Below, one piece after another: positions 1-9,617 of a stretch of DNA of 64,000 nucleotides. This stretch comes from Paraburkholderia xenovorans LB400 (lineage in GTDB: Bacteria; Pseudomonadota; Gammaproteobacteria; Burkholderiales; Burkholderiaceae), in the NCBI RefSeq assembly GCF_000013645.1, contig NC_007951.1, positions 1,674,001-1,738,000 of the forward strand, given 5' to 3'. The position numbers were made by a program, and so were the translations under genes. The notes beneath the pieces were generated by a model. It was not told the origin of the DNA and searched no databases. It saw only the letters and a program-made list of their open reading frames with translations. Positions within the stretch are counted from its first letter, which is position 1; each line of letters starts with the position of its first letter.

Positions 1-2
1 CC

Positions 3-608
3 CGCGAGGTCGGTGCGGCGACGCGTCTCGCGCGCATGATGACCTTCTCCGCGAGCTACCTGAAACTGATGTTGTCCGGTCAACGCGAATTCAGCGAGGA
101 ATTCGTGCGCGGGATCGAAGCGGTCACCGGATTGCCGGGCGGCTGGATGAATGTGCCGCACACGGGACAGGACATACCGCCCAACGCACGCGAAGCGATC
201 GACAACGAACAGCCGCTCGCGCGCTTTCGCGGCACGGCGCATCCCGTGCGAAAGAAGACGGTGCTGCGGCCGCCCGAGCCGATCTTCGGCCAGCCGGGAC
301 CGGCCAGACGTGTCGAGGAAGAAAACCTCGACGCCGAAGCGCACCGGCGCCAGGCGCATTTTCGCAAGGTCCGCGACGTGGCGGTTCAGGAGGTGCGGCG
401 TTTCGAGCGGCATCTGAGTCATGCGCCGGTGGAACTGGCGTCGATGCGCGCGAAGGTGGAAGACGTGATCGCCGCCGCCGATCTCGATGACCCGATTCAG
501 GCCGATCTCGCGGGACGGCTGGAGCAGATCGAAAAACATCGTCATCTGCTGCTCAGGCACGTGGAGCGATTGCAGGCTTTGCTCGGGCAACTCGGCGAAA
601 CGGAGTGA
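3..608 (+). CDS. Helix-turn-helix (Cro/C1-like) protein, 5' end outside window
   Basis: The frame is open from the left edge, so the start lies upstream and about 200 residues of the C-terminal part are visible. The first visible stretch (SASYLKLMLSG, then VTGLPGGWM) has the spacing of the recognition helix and last helix of a lambda-repressor-like DNA-binding domain: a 'Y-L-x-x-L-L-S-G' turn followed by 'LPxGW'. A proline-rich linker follows. The last 90 residues are rich in Glu, Arg, Leu and His with heptad-like spacing, and probably form a coiled coil. It is most likely a small transcription factor. No target or ligand can be deduced. The internal ATG at position 36 lies inside the helix-turn-helix and is therefore unlikely to be the true start. 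Confidence 0.6.
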   Translation, partial: REVGAATRLARMMTFSASYLKLMLSGQREFSEEFVRGIEAVTGLPGGWMNVPHTGQDIPPNAREAIDNEQPLARFRGTAHPVRKKTVLRPPEPIFGQPGPARRVEEENLDAEAHRRQAHFRKVRDVAVQEVRRFERHLSHAPVELASMRAKVEDVIAAADLDDPIQADLAGRLEQIEKHRHLLLRHVERLQALLGQLGETE

Positions 609-910
609 TGGCGCGCCGATGTCCGCGCCGCTGTCCCTACATCATGTGTGCCTGTTCGATTCCAGGTAGCTGGATCTGGACGGGTGAAACGCCTGGAAAC
701 AACCAAAACGCGCGCCGGCCGCCAATGTGCTAAAACCACGCTACGAACTGAGCCGGGGTGCATCTTGGGGAAAATAGCCGTTACGCTGCAACGGGCGCTC
801 GCCGGCGTCATGGCCTTGCCGTGCGTCGCGCGAACGGTGCGGCGCGTGCTTCGCGTTGCATTCGCTTCGAATCCCCGAGCCTTGCGCGCCAGGGGCAGGG
901 CGCAGTGCAC
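609..910. other. Intergenic leader of the transglutaminase-like gene
   Basis: About 300 bases without a supported gene. An open frame runs in from position 758 in phase with the next gene, but its residues (Arg/Ala-rich, no signal sequence) do not look coding. I see no clear sigma-70 promoter or terminator. Confidence 0.5.
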
Positions 911-2830
911 ATGAGGCGGTGCCTGGCGGTTGTTCTCAGGCTGGCCATCTGGCTGACGCTGACGCCCGGCGCGCTGTCGTCGGCTATCGCATGGGCCGAC
1001 GGCAGCGCGTCCACCGCATCCGGCGACGATCGCGCGCCTTCGACGATCGAGCGCGACGTCCATCTCTTCACGATCCAGAAAGACGGCTCCATCGAGGAAC
1101 ACGACGACACGGTCCTGCGCGCCAACACCACGAGTGGCGTCGACGATATCGCGCAACGCTATGTGTGGTTCAACAAGGACATCGAGCAGGTGCAGTTGCT
1201 GGCCGCGGAAACGATCGATTCGGGTGGCGTCGCGCATCCGGTCGGTCCGGAGGCGATCCGCGACGTGCAGGAGCCGCGCTCCGCAGGCGCACCGAGCTTC
1301 GAGGACGGCGTGTTGCGCACGGTGATCTTCCCCGGCGTGGAGCCGGGCTCACGCGTGCACCTGGCGTTTCGCAAGACCCGCACGAAGCCGTTGCAGGCGG
1401 GCACCTTCGCGTATCTCGTCGAACCGACGCGCGAGCCCGTCGAACTGCAGCGCCTGATTTTCGATCTGCCCGCCGACGTGCCGCTTTATGCCGACGCGCG
1501 CGGCTACGTCGCCGTGCCGCCGGTCACGGCCAACGGCCGTACCCGCTATGAGTTCGACTATCGGCACGGGCCGTATGCGCCGCTCGAAGCGGGGTCGGTC
1601 GGCTATGCGAACTGGGGCGACCGCCTGATGGTATCGACGGTGCCGGACTTCGCGAATTTTGCCGCGCGGTATCGCGGGCCCGCGCTCGACGCGACGATCG
1701 GCGATCCGGCGATCGTCCGCCTCGCGCAGGCGCTGACCGCCGGCGCCGCCGACCCGCGCGCGAAGGCGCAGTTGCTATACGACTGGATGCGTTTGAATAT
1801 CCGCTACGTGGCCTTGTTTCTCGGCGAAACGGCGGCGATTCCGCACAAGGCGGCCGACATCCTGCGCAACCGTTATGGCGACTGCAAGGATCATGTCGCG
1901 CTTTATGGCGCATTGCTGGCCGCGGTGGGCATCCGCAGCGAGGCGGTGTTGCTCAATCTCGGGCCGTACTACAGTTTGCCCGACGTGCCCGGCTACGGCG
2001 CAAGCGCGATCAATCACGCGATTATCTGGATTCCTGAGTTGTCGTTGTACGCGGATACGACGGCCGGCGGCACGGCGTTCGGTTATCTGCCGCCGAGCGT
2101 GATGGACAGGCCGGTGCTGCTGGTGGACGAGGGTGTCCTCTCGCGAACGCCGGCCACGCAGTTGCGCGAACGCAGTGCGCGCGTGCAGATCGACATCGAT
2201 GAAAGCGGCGCGGCGAATTACGCCTACCGCGCGGAAGACACCGGTTTTACCGCCGAAATCGAGCGCAACACGTTTCGGCGGGCGACGCGGCAACGCACGC
2301 AGCAGATCGCCGCGAGCCGTTTATTACAGACGGGTCTGCACGGCACCGCGCAATTGCGCACGGCGGATCTCACCGCCACGAATGGACCGTTTGCCACGTC
2401 GATGCAGGGAAAAGTGGAGCACTTCGTCTGGACCGACGGCACCACGGCAATACCGGCATTGACGAGTTTCTCCGGCGGTATGGGCTCGCAGGTGCAGGCA
2501 TGGCTTGCGGAGCCTCTGAGGACTCAGCCGTGGACTTGCCTGGGCGGAGAGTTCGACGAGACGCTGGAAATGACGCTGCCGCGCTTCGTGCGGGTGATGG
2601 ATCTGCCAGCGGATACAGCGGTGCAGAACCGCTTCATGACGTTTTCATCCAGCTATGTGTTCGATCCCGCCGCGCGGCTCCTGCAGGTCAGACGCCACCT
2701 GCGCGCCGCCTTTGGCCATCAGATGTGTTCTGCTAATGAATTCACGGGAATGCACGACGATCTCGTGCGGATCGAGCGGGATCTCGATGCCGGCCTGGTC
2801 GTCAAGGTTGCGGATGCGAAGAACCGGTAG
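911..2830 (+). CDS. Exported DUF3857 / transglutaminase-like domain protein
   Basis: A 639-residue protein. The start at 911 was chosen because it gives a clean Sec signal peptide (MRRCLAVVLRLAIWL..., cleavage likely after AWA near residue 30); the 51 codons upstream in frame do not look coding. Residues about 60-240 match the DUF3857 pattern. Residues about 280-400 form a transglutaminase-like/papain-fold domain with an apparent Cys-His-Asp triad: Cys325 in RYGDCKDH, His369 in INHAI and Asp382 in LYADTT. A C-terminal beta-rich region follows. Proteins of this architecture are periplasmic or cell-surface; their substrate is generally unknown. The gene faces the liv binding-protein gene across a hairpin, so the two appear to be separate transcription units. 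Confidence 0.8.
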   Translation: MRRCLAVVLRLAIWLTLTPGALSSAIAWADGSASTASGDDRAPSTIERDVHLFTIQKDGSIEEHDDTVLRANTTSGVDDIAQRYVWFNKDIEQVQLLAAETIDSGGVAHPVGPEAIRDVQEPRSAGAPSFEDGVLRTVIFPGVEPGSRVHLAFRKTRTKPLQAGTFAYLVEPTREPVELQRLIFDLPADVPLYADARGYVAVPPVTANGRTRYEFDYRHGPYAPLEAGSVGYANWGDRLMVSTVPDFANFAARYRGPALDATIGDPAIVRLAQALTAGAADPRAKAQLLYDWMRLNIRYVALFLGETAAIPHKAADILRNRYGDCKDHVALYGALLAAVGIRSEAVLLNLGPYYSLPDVPGYGASAINHAIIWIPELSLYADTTAGGTAFGYLPPSVMDRPVLLVDEGVLSRTPATQLRERSARVQIDIDESGAANYAYRAEDTGFTAEIERNTFRRATRQRTQQIAASRLLQTGLHGTAQLRTADLTATNGPFATSMQGKVEHFVWTDGTTAIPALTSFSGGMGSQVQAWLAEPLRTQPWTCLGGEFDETLEMTLPRFVRVMDLPADTAVQNRFMTFSSSYVFDPAARLLQVRRHLRAAFGHQMCSANEFTGMHDDLVRIERDLDAGLVVKVADAKNR

Positions 2831-2838
2831 CGATGTCG

Positions 2839-2872
2839 CCGGCACGGGCGCAAACAACGAAACCCGTGCCGG
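2839..2872. terminator. Bidirectional hairpin between convergent genes
   Basis: A perfect 10-bp stem (CCGGCACGGG / CCCGTGCCGG) with a 14-nt loop sits in the 50-bp gap between two convergent genes. There is no T-tract on either side, so it is either a weak intrinsic terminator or a 3'-end stabilising hairpin. Confidence 0.5.
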
Positions 2873-2880
2873 AAAGTATC

Positions 2881-4032
2881 CTAGCCGCCGGTCTTCGTCA
2901 CGATGGGCACCCACGCGCCGCTCTTGACCTGATAAAGCGTCGATGCGCCGCTCTTCAGCGCGCCGGTGCTGTCGAACGAAATCTTGCCGGTCACGCCGTC
3001 GAAATCGATGGCCTTGAGCACGGGCCGGTAGACGTTCGGCGAGGCGGATTTGGCCTGCTGCATGGCCTTGATCGCGGCCCACGCGCCGTCGTAGCCGAAC
3101 GGCGCATACGACAGGATATCCACGCCGAAACGCTTCTTGAACTTCGCGGAGAAATCCTTGCCGCCGGGCAGCTGGGCGAGCGGCCGTCCATATTCCCAGG
3201 CCATCACGCCTTCGGACGAATCGCCGGCGAGCTTGATGAAATCCTGATCCATCACGCCGCCGCCGCCCACCAGTTGCGCGTTCATGCCGAGTTGCTTCAT
3301 GCGCTTCGCAAAGCCGGCGGCCTGCGTGTCCAGCCCGCCGAAGAAAATCAGATCGGCATTGGCCGATTTGAGCTTGGTGATCTGCGTGCTGAAATCGACC
3401 GCTTTATTGTCGGTGTACTCACGCGCGATGATGCTGCCGCCGTGTGCTTTCACCGCCTTCTCGAATTCGTCGGCCTCGCCCTGGCCGAACGCGGTGCGGT
3501 CGTCGATGATCGCGATGCGTTTGGCCTTGGTCACCTGCACGGCATACACGCCCGCATTGCCGGCGTTTTGCCCGTCGGTGGAAATCACCATGAAGGTGTT
3601 CGCGAAGCCGCGTCCCGTGATGACCGGGTTCGTGGCCGCCGGGTCGATCACCGGAATGCCGGCCTGCTCGTAGATCTGCGAGGCGGGAATCGTCGTGCCC
3701 GAGTTGAAGTGACCCACCACGGCCGACACGCCCGAGTCGACCAGCTTCTGCGCGGCCTGCACGCCGATGCGCGGGTCGGCCTGGTCGTCTTCGGAAACGA
3801 TCTGGAATTGCGCGACCTTGTCGCCGATCTTGATCTTCTGCGCGTTGGCTTCCTCGATCGCGAGCCGGACACCGTTCTCCAGATCCTTGCCATAGCCGGC
3901 GTTGGCGCCCGTCAGCGGCGCGGCAAAACCGATCTTCACCGGCAGGTCGTCGGCGAACGTGGCCGGCGGCGCGACGGCGAAAATAGCGCCAACGAACAGG
4001 GCAAGCGGTTTCAGCGTATTGCGAAGACTCAT
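2881..4032 (-). CDS. Branched-chain amino acid ABC transporter substrate-binding protein (LivJ/LivK-like)
   Basis: A 383-residue type-1 periplasmic binding protein (Peripla_BP_6). The start at 4032 has a strong GGAGAG Shine-Dalgarno and gives a signal peptide (MSLRNTLKPLALF... cut near TFADD). Conserved features are the opening VKIGFAAPLTGANAGYGKD, the hinge region VVGHFNSGTTIPASQIY and PVIDPAATNP, and the second-lobe segment YAPFGYDGAW. It would capture leucine/isoleucine/valine or related ligands in the periplasm for a Liv-type permease. No permease or ATPase gene is adjacent, so it is an orphan binding protein that presumably serves a transporter encoded elsewhere. Its exact ligand cannot be assigned. 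Confidence 0.88.
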   Translation of the reverse strand: MSLRNTLKPLALFVGAIFAVAPPATFADDLPVKIGFAAPLTGANAGYGKDLENGVRLAIEEANAQKIKIGDKVAQFQIVSEDDQADPRIGVQAAQKLVDSGVSAVVGHFNSGTTIPASQIYEQAGIPVIDPAATNPVITGRGFANTFMVISTDGQNAGNAGVYAVQVTKAKRIAIIDDRTAFGQGEADEFEKAVKAHGGSIIAREYTDNKAVDFSTQITKLKSANADLIFFGGLDTQAAGFAKRMKQLGMNAQLVGGGGVMDQDFIKLAGDSSEGVMAWEYGRPLAQLPGGKDFSAKFKKRFGVDILSYAPFGYDGAWAAIKAMQQAKSASPNVYRPVLKAIDFDGVTGKISFDSTGALKSGASTLYQVKSGAWVPIVTKTGG

Positions 4033-4498
4033 GGTCTCTCCTTCCATCGACAGTTCAGGGTGTGAAAGCGGCAAGACGGTCACGCTGGAGCGACGCGCGG
4101 GCGTGCATATCGCATGGCGCGCATCGGGAGACTACGGATGATCGGTCGCCATAAACAATAGTGGAATACGCCCGAGGGAAGCCCCCTGGAGACGCGCCGG
4201 CGTGTTCATCCGTCCGTCAATCTGGCCCGAATATAGAAAGCCAATTTGCCGTCGTCTTGGCAGTTCAAGGCGTTTTGAATGAGCATTTCGGCATAGCCGG
4301 CGCGGCGCATTCGCTGACAGCGTGCAGGTACGGATGGCGGCGCGAGGGTGCCGATTGCGGCACATGCTTGAGAGACCGGCGCGAATGCGCCGGCCGGGTC
4401 TCCGCGGCGCGGTTGCGGGAACGATCCCGCAGGCCTGCGCCGGGGTAAAGGTAACGTGAAGCGGTAACGTGAAGTGCGAACGGGAGCCGGGCGCCCGC
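4033..4498. other. Intergenic region with hairpins and a 13-bp tandem repeat
   Basis: About 465 bases without a convincing gene. It must hold the promoter of the minus-strand binding-protein gene and the 3' end of the unknown minus-strand gene. A nested hairpin lies at 4372-4402 (inner stem CCGGCGC / GCGCCGG, outer GAGACC / GGTCTC), and another stem (TGCGGGA / TCCCGCA) lies shortly downstream. The 12-mer GGTAACGTGAAG occurs twice in tandem. Confidence 0.5.
4450..4474. repeat. Tandem duplication of GGTAACGTGAAG
   Basis: Two copies of the 12-mer GGTAACGTGAAG lie one base apart (4450-4461 and 4463-4474), 25 bases past the stop codon of the minus-strand gene. This could be slippage or a paired binding site; nothing in the sequence decides between them. 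Confidence 0.6.
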
Positions 4499-4960
4499 TC
4501 AATGCTCGCCTTGCTGGCGCAGCAACTCTTCACGCAGACGCAGAAGCGGCGCCTTGGTGTCGTCGTCGGCCCATGTGTCGAGATCGTCGATGGCGCGCTG
4601 GCAGCCGTCGAGTACGAGGTCGAGGTCCACCGGCACACCGTTGTTCAGCGCGAATTCGATGGTCTCGGCGAACTGCTGGCATTCGTCCTCGCCGTACGAG
4701 ATGTCGAGGTTGTCGGCGATCACTTCCGCGATATTGCTGCGCGCCTTGTCGTCCGGCGTCACCATGTCGACGATGCCGCGCGCCACGGCGGGCGAATAGT
4801 AGAGCGCAATGTCGAGCCACTGCGCGGGATCGAAGTCGGCCTGGTCGAACTGGCTCTCGAAGAACTCGATTGCTTCCTGTTCGTGCGTCTCGTCGGCGTC
4901 GACGCTGATGCACAACTGCTCAAAATATTCTTCCCGCTCGCTGCGGATATATCCGTCCAT
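4499..4960 (-). CDS. Conserved acidic protein of unknown function
   Basis: A 153-residue protein starting at MDGYIRSEREEYFEQL (start 4960). I do not recognise a named family. It is strongly acidic, with many Asp and Glu and few Lys, and is predicted to be all helical, soluble and cytoplasmic. It has no signal peptide, membrane segment, or cysteine or histidine cluster suggesting metal binding. Codon choice is GC-rich and normal for its neighbours, which supports a real gene. It lies downstream of pdxY on the same strand but 226 bases away, so co-transcription is uncertain. Confidence 0.7.
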   Translation of the reverse strand: MDGYIRSEREEYFEQLCISVDADETHEQEAIEFFESQFDQADFDPAQWLDIALYYSPAVARGIVDMVTPDDKARSNIAEVIADNLDISYGEDECQQFAETIEFALNNGVPVDLDLVLDGCQRAIDDLDTWADDDTKAPLLRLREELLRQQGEH

Positions 4961-5186
4961 CGATGCCTCGTCTGCTGAATGCCGGGTGCCTGAAAGTGCG
5001 GCGCGAAAGGGCAAGGGCCTCGTCCACGCGGCACGCATTATAGGACGGCCCGCTGACAGGCGCGGGCGGGTAGCGTGAGTTGCCTCGCTCGTAGCGGCGG
5101 CCATTGCGGATCGCTCGTGCCGGTGTATGACAGCATTTCCGCTCCCGGAGTGCCGGCGACCTGACGCAGGCGTGCCTGCGCGCCAC

Positions 5187-6053
5187 CTACGCCGTATCGC
5201 CCACCCATGCATCGAACCACTCGCGCGGCTGCGCGATTTCACTCTGCGCGGCGACCAGTTCGAGCTCGTAGCGTCCCGCCTGCCAGGTTGCCTTCACCAC
5301 CGCATTGACCGCGGCAAGCGTGTGCTCGAAGGCCGCGCGGATCGAATCGCCGAGCAACGTACGCGCGACGAACACCGCGCTCGTCAGATCGCCCACGCCC
5401 ACCGGTTGCCGTGCGAACGGGTAGAGCGGGCGCTGTCCCATCCACGCTTCGCGTTCGGTGACGACCAGCATGTTGAAGCGGTCGGCGGGGCTGTTGCGAT
5501 CGAGCAGGTGTTTGACCAGCACCAGCTTCGGCCCGCGGGCGATGAGCTCGCGGCACGCGGTGACGGCTTCCTCCAGCGTTTCGATCTCGCGGCCCACCAG
5601 ACGCTGCAATTCGGTGTGATTCGGCGCCATCGCGTCGGCCACCCCGGGCATGGTGCGCACGAGAAATTCCTGAATGCCCGGCTCGACCTTGCAGCCGCTC
5701 ACGGCGCCCATCACCGGATCGCAGAAGTACCATGCACGCGGATTGGCGGCCTTCACGGCCTTGACGATCTCCAGTACCGACTGCGCCTGTTCGGGCGTGC
5801 CCAGATAGCCGGAAAGCACGGCGTCGCAACGCGGCAGCATGCCGATCGCGCCGATGCCGTCGACCAGCTCCACCATTTGCGTGGCGTCGATCGCGCCGCC
5901 GGTCCAATGACCGTATTGCGTGTGGTTCGAGAACTGCACGGTGTTGAGCGGCCACACGTTGACGCCGAGCCGACGCATCGGAAACACGGCCGCGCTGTTG
6001 CCGGCGTGACCGAAGACGACATGTGACTGGATGCTCAGAACGTTTTTCGTCAT
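5187..6053 (-). CDS. pdxY: Pyridoxal kinase PdxY
   Basis: A 288-residue ribokinase-fold enzyme that phosphorylates pyridoxal to pyridoxal 5'-phosphate in the vitamin B6 salvage pathway in the cytoplasm. The N-terminus ([22 protein letters not shown]) is the classical PdxY/PdxK opening. YFCDPVMG binds substrate, and the [10 protein letters not shown] anion-hole motif near residue 220 carries the catalytic aspartate. The length matches the family norm (about 287). It is followed on the same strand by the unknown acidic protein and preceded by a 326-base gap after glgA. Confidence 0.95.
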   Translation of the reverse strand: MTKNVLSIQSHVVFGHAGNSAAVFPMRRLGVNVWPLNTVQFSNHTQYGHWTGGAIDATQMVELVDGIGAIGMLPRCDAVLSGYLGTPEQAQSVLEIVKAVKAANPRAWYFCDPVMGAVSGCKVEPGIQEFLVRTMPGVADAMAPNHTELQRLVGREIETLEEAVTACRELIARGPKLVLVKHLLDRNSPADRFNMLVVTEREAWMGQRPLYPFARQPVGVGDLTSAVFVARTLLGDSIRAAFEHTLAAVNAVVKATWQAGRYELELVAAQSEIAQPREWFDAWVGDTA

Positions 6054-6379
6054 GGTATGGCCCGCGCAAACGGGTAGGCGCGATCAATGAAAACAGGAAG
6101 GATGCGCCGCGGCGGCGATCCGGCGGATGCGGAAAGCCTGATGCGGCAGGGCTGCTTCAGATGGTGCAGGAAATCGGCACACTCTGCATGGTCAGGAAAC
6201 AATACATGAGTTTGCCGCGCGCGAGTTGATCCGTCCCCGTGTTGTTGCGTCGAACCATCAAACGCGCGGGGCGCTGGGTGGCGCGAAAGCGCCGGTCGCC
6301 CGGAAAAGACGGGTCAAGCCGGCTTTAGCGGCTCGACGCTCCAGGCAGTCGAGGCCACATCGGCACCCTCGGGCGGCCC
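6054..6379. other. Intergenic region between glgA and pdxY
   Basis: A 326-base gap between two co-directional minus-strand genes. It contains a small hairpin GGCGC-gaaa-GCGCC at 6280-6293 downstream of glgA, and must contain the pdxY promoter. Open frames here do not look coding, and I see no T-tract terminator. Confidence 0.45.
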
Positions 6380-7840
6380 TCAGGCGAGCTCGCGATACAG
6401 CGCCAGATAGCGCTCCGCCGAAGCGCCCCAGCCGAAGTCCTGGCGCATCGCGCGCCGCTGGGTCGCTTTCCATTCGGTGCGGCGTTCTCGGAGCGCGAAG
6501 GCGCGGCGGATCGCGGCGCCGATACCCTTCAGCTCGAAGCGTTCGAACATGAAACCGGTGGCGAGGTCGTCGGCGAGATTTTCGAGCGACGCGTCCACCA
6601 CCGTGTCCGCGAGACCGCCCACGCAATGCACGAGCGGCAGCGAGCCATAAGCGAGCGCATACAGCTGGGTCAAGCCGCAGGGCTCGAAACGCGACGGCAC
6701 CGCGATCACGTCGCTGCCCGCGACGATCGTATGCGCGAGCTTTTCGTCGAAGCCGAGTTCCACCGCGACGGCTTCCGGGTGCGCATGCGCGACGCGTTTC
6801 AAACCGTTTTCCAGCGCCGGGTCGCCGGTGCCGAATACCACCAGTTGGCCGCCATGTTTGATGATTTCGGGCACCGCCTCGAGCAGCAGGTCGAGGCCTT
6901 TCTGTTCGGTCAGGCGGCTCACCACGCCGAACAGCAGCGCGTCGCTTTTCTGCGCGAGGCCGAAGCGTTTTTGCAGTGCTTCCTTGCACGCCAGTTTGCC
7001 GGCGAGGCGCGTGGCGCTGTAGTGGTCTTCGAGAAGCGCGTCGCTGGCCGGATTCCAGACCGTGTAGTCGACGCCGTTCAGAATGCCGCTCAGGTCGTGC
7101 GAACGATGGCGCAGCAGCCCGTCGAGTCCGCCGCCCTGGGCGAGCGTCTGGATTTCGCGCGCGTAGGTCGGGCTCACGGTGGTGATGCGGTCGCTGAAGT
7201 AAAGGCCGGCCTTGAGAAACGACAGTTGCCCGTAGAACTCCACGCCGTGCATGCTGAAGTAATCGGCCGGCAGCCCCAGTTGGCCGAACTGGGGCGCGGG
7301 AAACACGCCTTGATACGCGAGGTTGTGCACCGTGAAGACGCTGCGCGCGAAAGACCGGCCATGCTGGCGTTCGGCCGCTTTCAGATAGGCCGGCGCGAGC
7401 CCCGCATGCCAGTCGTGCGCGTGGACGATCTGCGGCGACCAGGCCGGATCCAGATGCTGCGCGAGTTGCGCGGCGACCCAGCCGAGCAGCGCGAAACGCT
7501 GCGCGTTGTCGCCGTACGGCACGTGTTCGTCGTTCAGATAGGGATTGCCTGGCCGGTCATACAGCGTGCTCGCGCGGATCACATAGACGATCAGGCCGCT
7601 CGACGCCAGCGTGCCGCGTTCGAGCGTGACGCCCGGGGCATCGAATTGGCGCCCCAGTTGCGCAACCGGCGCGAGCTCGGTCAAACCGGCCACCACCGCC
7701 GGGAAGCCGGGCAACAGCACCCGCACATCGGCGCCGCGCTCGATCAGCGCGGGCGGCAACGCGCCCGCGACGTCGGCGAGGCCGCCCGTTTTGAGGAGGG
7801 GATACAGCTCGCTTGCGACGTGCAGGGCGCGAATCGTCAT
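6380..7840 (-). CDS. glgA: Glycogen synthase GlgA
   Basis: A 486-residue ADP-glucose-dependent starch/glycogen synthase (GT5, GT-B fold) that extends alpha-1,4-glucan chains. The start at 7840 begins MTIRALHVASELYPLLKTGG; the KTGGLADV motif binds the ADP-glucose phosphate. Later motifs are HAHDWHAGLAPAY, the glycine-rich GVVSRLTEQKGLDLL and the C-terminal catalytic region SRFEPCGLTQLYALAYGS. The length is typical (about 480). It lies 49 bases downstream of glgC on the same strand, so the pair is likely one transcript. Branching enzyme and phosphorylase are not in the window. Confidence 0.96.
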   Translation of the reverse strand: MTIRALHVASELYPLLKTGGLADVAGALPPALIERGADVRVLLPGFPAVVAGLTELAPVAQLGRQFDAPGVTLERGTLASSGLIVYVIRASTLYDRPGNPYLNDEHVPYGDNAQRFALLGWVAAQLAQHLDPAWSPQIVHAHDWHAGLAPAYLKAAERQHGRSFARSVFTVHNLAYQGVFPAPQFGQLGLPADYFSMHGVEFYGQLSFLKAGLYFSDRITTVSPTYAREIQTLAQGGGLDGLLRHRSHDLSGILNGVDYTVWNPASDALLEDHYSATRLAGKLACKEALQKRFGLAQKSDALLFGVVSRLTEQKGLDLLLEAVPEIIKHGGQLVVFGTGDPALENGLKRVAHAHPEAVAVELGFDEKLAHTIVAGSDVIAVPSRFEPCGLTQLYALAYGSLPLVHCVGGLADTVVDASLENLADDLATGFMFERFELKGIGAAIRRAFALRERRTEWKATQRRAMRQDFGWGASAERYLALYRELA

Positions 7841-7889
7841 AGGCTCCGTCTCTTGCTGGGTTGATGCGGCTCGGGTGCGGCGGCCGGCC

Positions 7890-9155
7890 TTACTTCGGCA
7901 TCTGCCGCAAGGCTTCCGGCGTAACCAGCACCACGCCGTCGTCGGTACGGTAAAAGCGCTCGGCATCGCTCACCGGATCTTCGCCGATTACCGTGCCGTC
8001 CGGTATCGCGCAGCCGCGGTCTATCACCACTTTCTGCAGCCGGCAGCTCGCGCCGACGGTGACCTGCGGCAACAAGACTGCCTCATTGATGTTACAGAAC
8101 GAACTCACTTTGACATTCGACGAGAGCACCGAGCGCGAGATCTGCGAGCCCGAGATCACGCAGCCCCCGCACACGATCAGATTGTTGCCCGAGCCCTGCA
8201 GCCCCTTCATGTCGCGCACGAATTTGGCCGGCGGCAACTGTTCCTGATATGTCCAGATCGGCCAGCTGCGATCGTAGAGATCGAGCGTCGGAATGGTCGA
8301 GGCGAGGTCGAGATTGGCGGCCCAGTATGCGTCGATCGTGCCGACGTCGCGCCAGTACGGCTCCACGTTCGGGTCCGACGACACGCACGACATGCTGAAC
8401 GGATGCGCGATCGCCGTGCCTTGCGTGACGACGCGCGGCAGGATGTCCTTGCCGAAGTCGTGATCGGTGTCGACGGACGAGATGTTCTCTTCGAGCAGCG
8501 AGTACAGGTAGTCGGCGCTGAACACGTAGATGCCCATGCTGGCGAGCGCCGTATCCGGGCGGCCGGGTATGGCGGGCGGGTCGGCGGGTTTTTCCACGAA
8601 GCCGGTCACGCGGCGGTTTTCATCCACGTGCATCACGCCGAAGGCCACCGCGTCCATGCGCGGCACCTCGATACAGCCGACCGTGCAATCCGCGCCGCTC
8701 TCCGCGTGGTCGGCGATCATGCGCGTGTAGTCCATCTTGTAGATGTGGTCGCCTGCCAGCACCACCACGTATTTCGGCCGGATGGAACGGATGATGTCGA
8801 GATTCTGGAACACTGCGTCCGCGGTGCCGCGATACCAGTGCGCGCCTTCCACGCGTTGTTGTGCGGGCCACAGGTCGATGAACTCGCCGAACTCGCCGCG
8901 CAGGAAGCTCCAGCCGCGCTGCAGGTGACGCAGCAGCGAGTGCGCCTTGTACTGCGTGACGACCGCGATGCGGCGGATGCCGGAGTTCAGGCAGTTGGAC
9001 AGCGCGAAGTCGATGATCCGGTATTTGCCGCCGAAGTGCACGGCCGGCTTGACGCGTTTGTTGGTAAGCGGGCCGAGCCGCGTGCCCCGTCCGCCCGCGA
9101 GGACGATGGCGAGGGTGGTGCGCTGCAGATCGTTCAGCCGTGCCGGAGTGTCCAT
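7890..9155 (-). CDS. glgC: Glucose-1-phosphate adenylyltransferase GlgC
   Basis: A 421-residue ADP-glucose pyrophosphorylase that makes ADP-glucose from glucose-1-phosphate and ATP, the committed step of bacterial glycogen synthesis. The start at 9155 has an AAAGGAGA Shine-Dalgarno; the in-frame codons upstream to 9212 lack this signal. Motifs: [20 protein letters not shown] (nucleotide loop), [14 protein letters not shown], the glucose-1-phosphate site FVEKPADPP, and a C-terminal left-handed beta-helix with hexapeptide-like repeats ([15 protein letters not shown]). The length matches the family (about 420). It is the first gene of a glgC-glgA unit. Confidence 0.96.
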
Positions 9156-9617
9156 GTCTGTCTCCTTTATCGACCGGAGTTGGCGCAAAGCGCTGACTCG
9201 GGTCCCATGCAAGATGGTTGCTGGTTAGTATGCCCCGGATGGTTGGGTCGTTTGCTCTCCCCTGATGATTCGTGCTGCCAGGCGGGTCCGTCTTCGCGGG
9301 CCCGTCTGGCAGTTCTATCACTGATTGGCCGCGGGCGAGTAGTCTGAATTGTGCCGACGCGGTTCGCGTGCGCACCTTGCGCAAGATCAACCCTTGCATC
9401 GCATCGCTCCGTGCGCCACGACACATAGAGGGCGAGGTCGGGCGCCGCAATATGCATGCCACGCCGACCGGCGGCTCGATGAGCCTGGGCCGGCGGCAGC
9501 AGAGTCGGGCGGCGCGTCGTAGAATCGTCGGCTCCCGGCCGGAGGTTCGGGCGCCGGCCTGGCCGTGCGTTTGGCCTCGCATGGCTCCCCCGTGTTCTGC
9601 CTTGATAAAAAACCTCG
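9156..9617. other. Divergent intergenic region upstream of glgC with a strong stem-loop
   Basis: About 460 bases between divergently transcribed glgC and the exported hydrolase gene. No coding frame is convincing. The main feature is a long hairpin at 9275-9312, listed separately. Promoters for both directions must be here, but I cannot place them with confidence. Confidence 0.5.
9275..9312. promoter_or_regulatory. Long stem-loop, 16-bp arms, upstream of glgC
   Basis: The arms CTGCCAGGCGGGTCCG and CGGGCCCGTCTGGCAG pair over 16 positions if two G-U pairs are allowed, closing a 6-nt loop TCTTCG. It lies 120 bases upstream of the glgC start and 305 bases upstream of the hydrolase. It could be a leader structure, a protein-binding palindrome or the terminator of an unseen short transcript. 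The plus-strand 3' side (TTCTATC) has no real T-tract. Confidence 0.6.

Noticed and set aside
2833..4065. A 410-codon plus-strand open frame over the liv binding-protein gene
   Set aside because: The minus-strand protein has a signal peptide, Shine-Dalgarno and full family motifs. The other frame is an artefact of high GC.
4450..4474. Tandem 12-mer as the start of a CRISPR-like array
   Set aside because: Only two copies separated by one base, with no spacers and no cas genes nearby.
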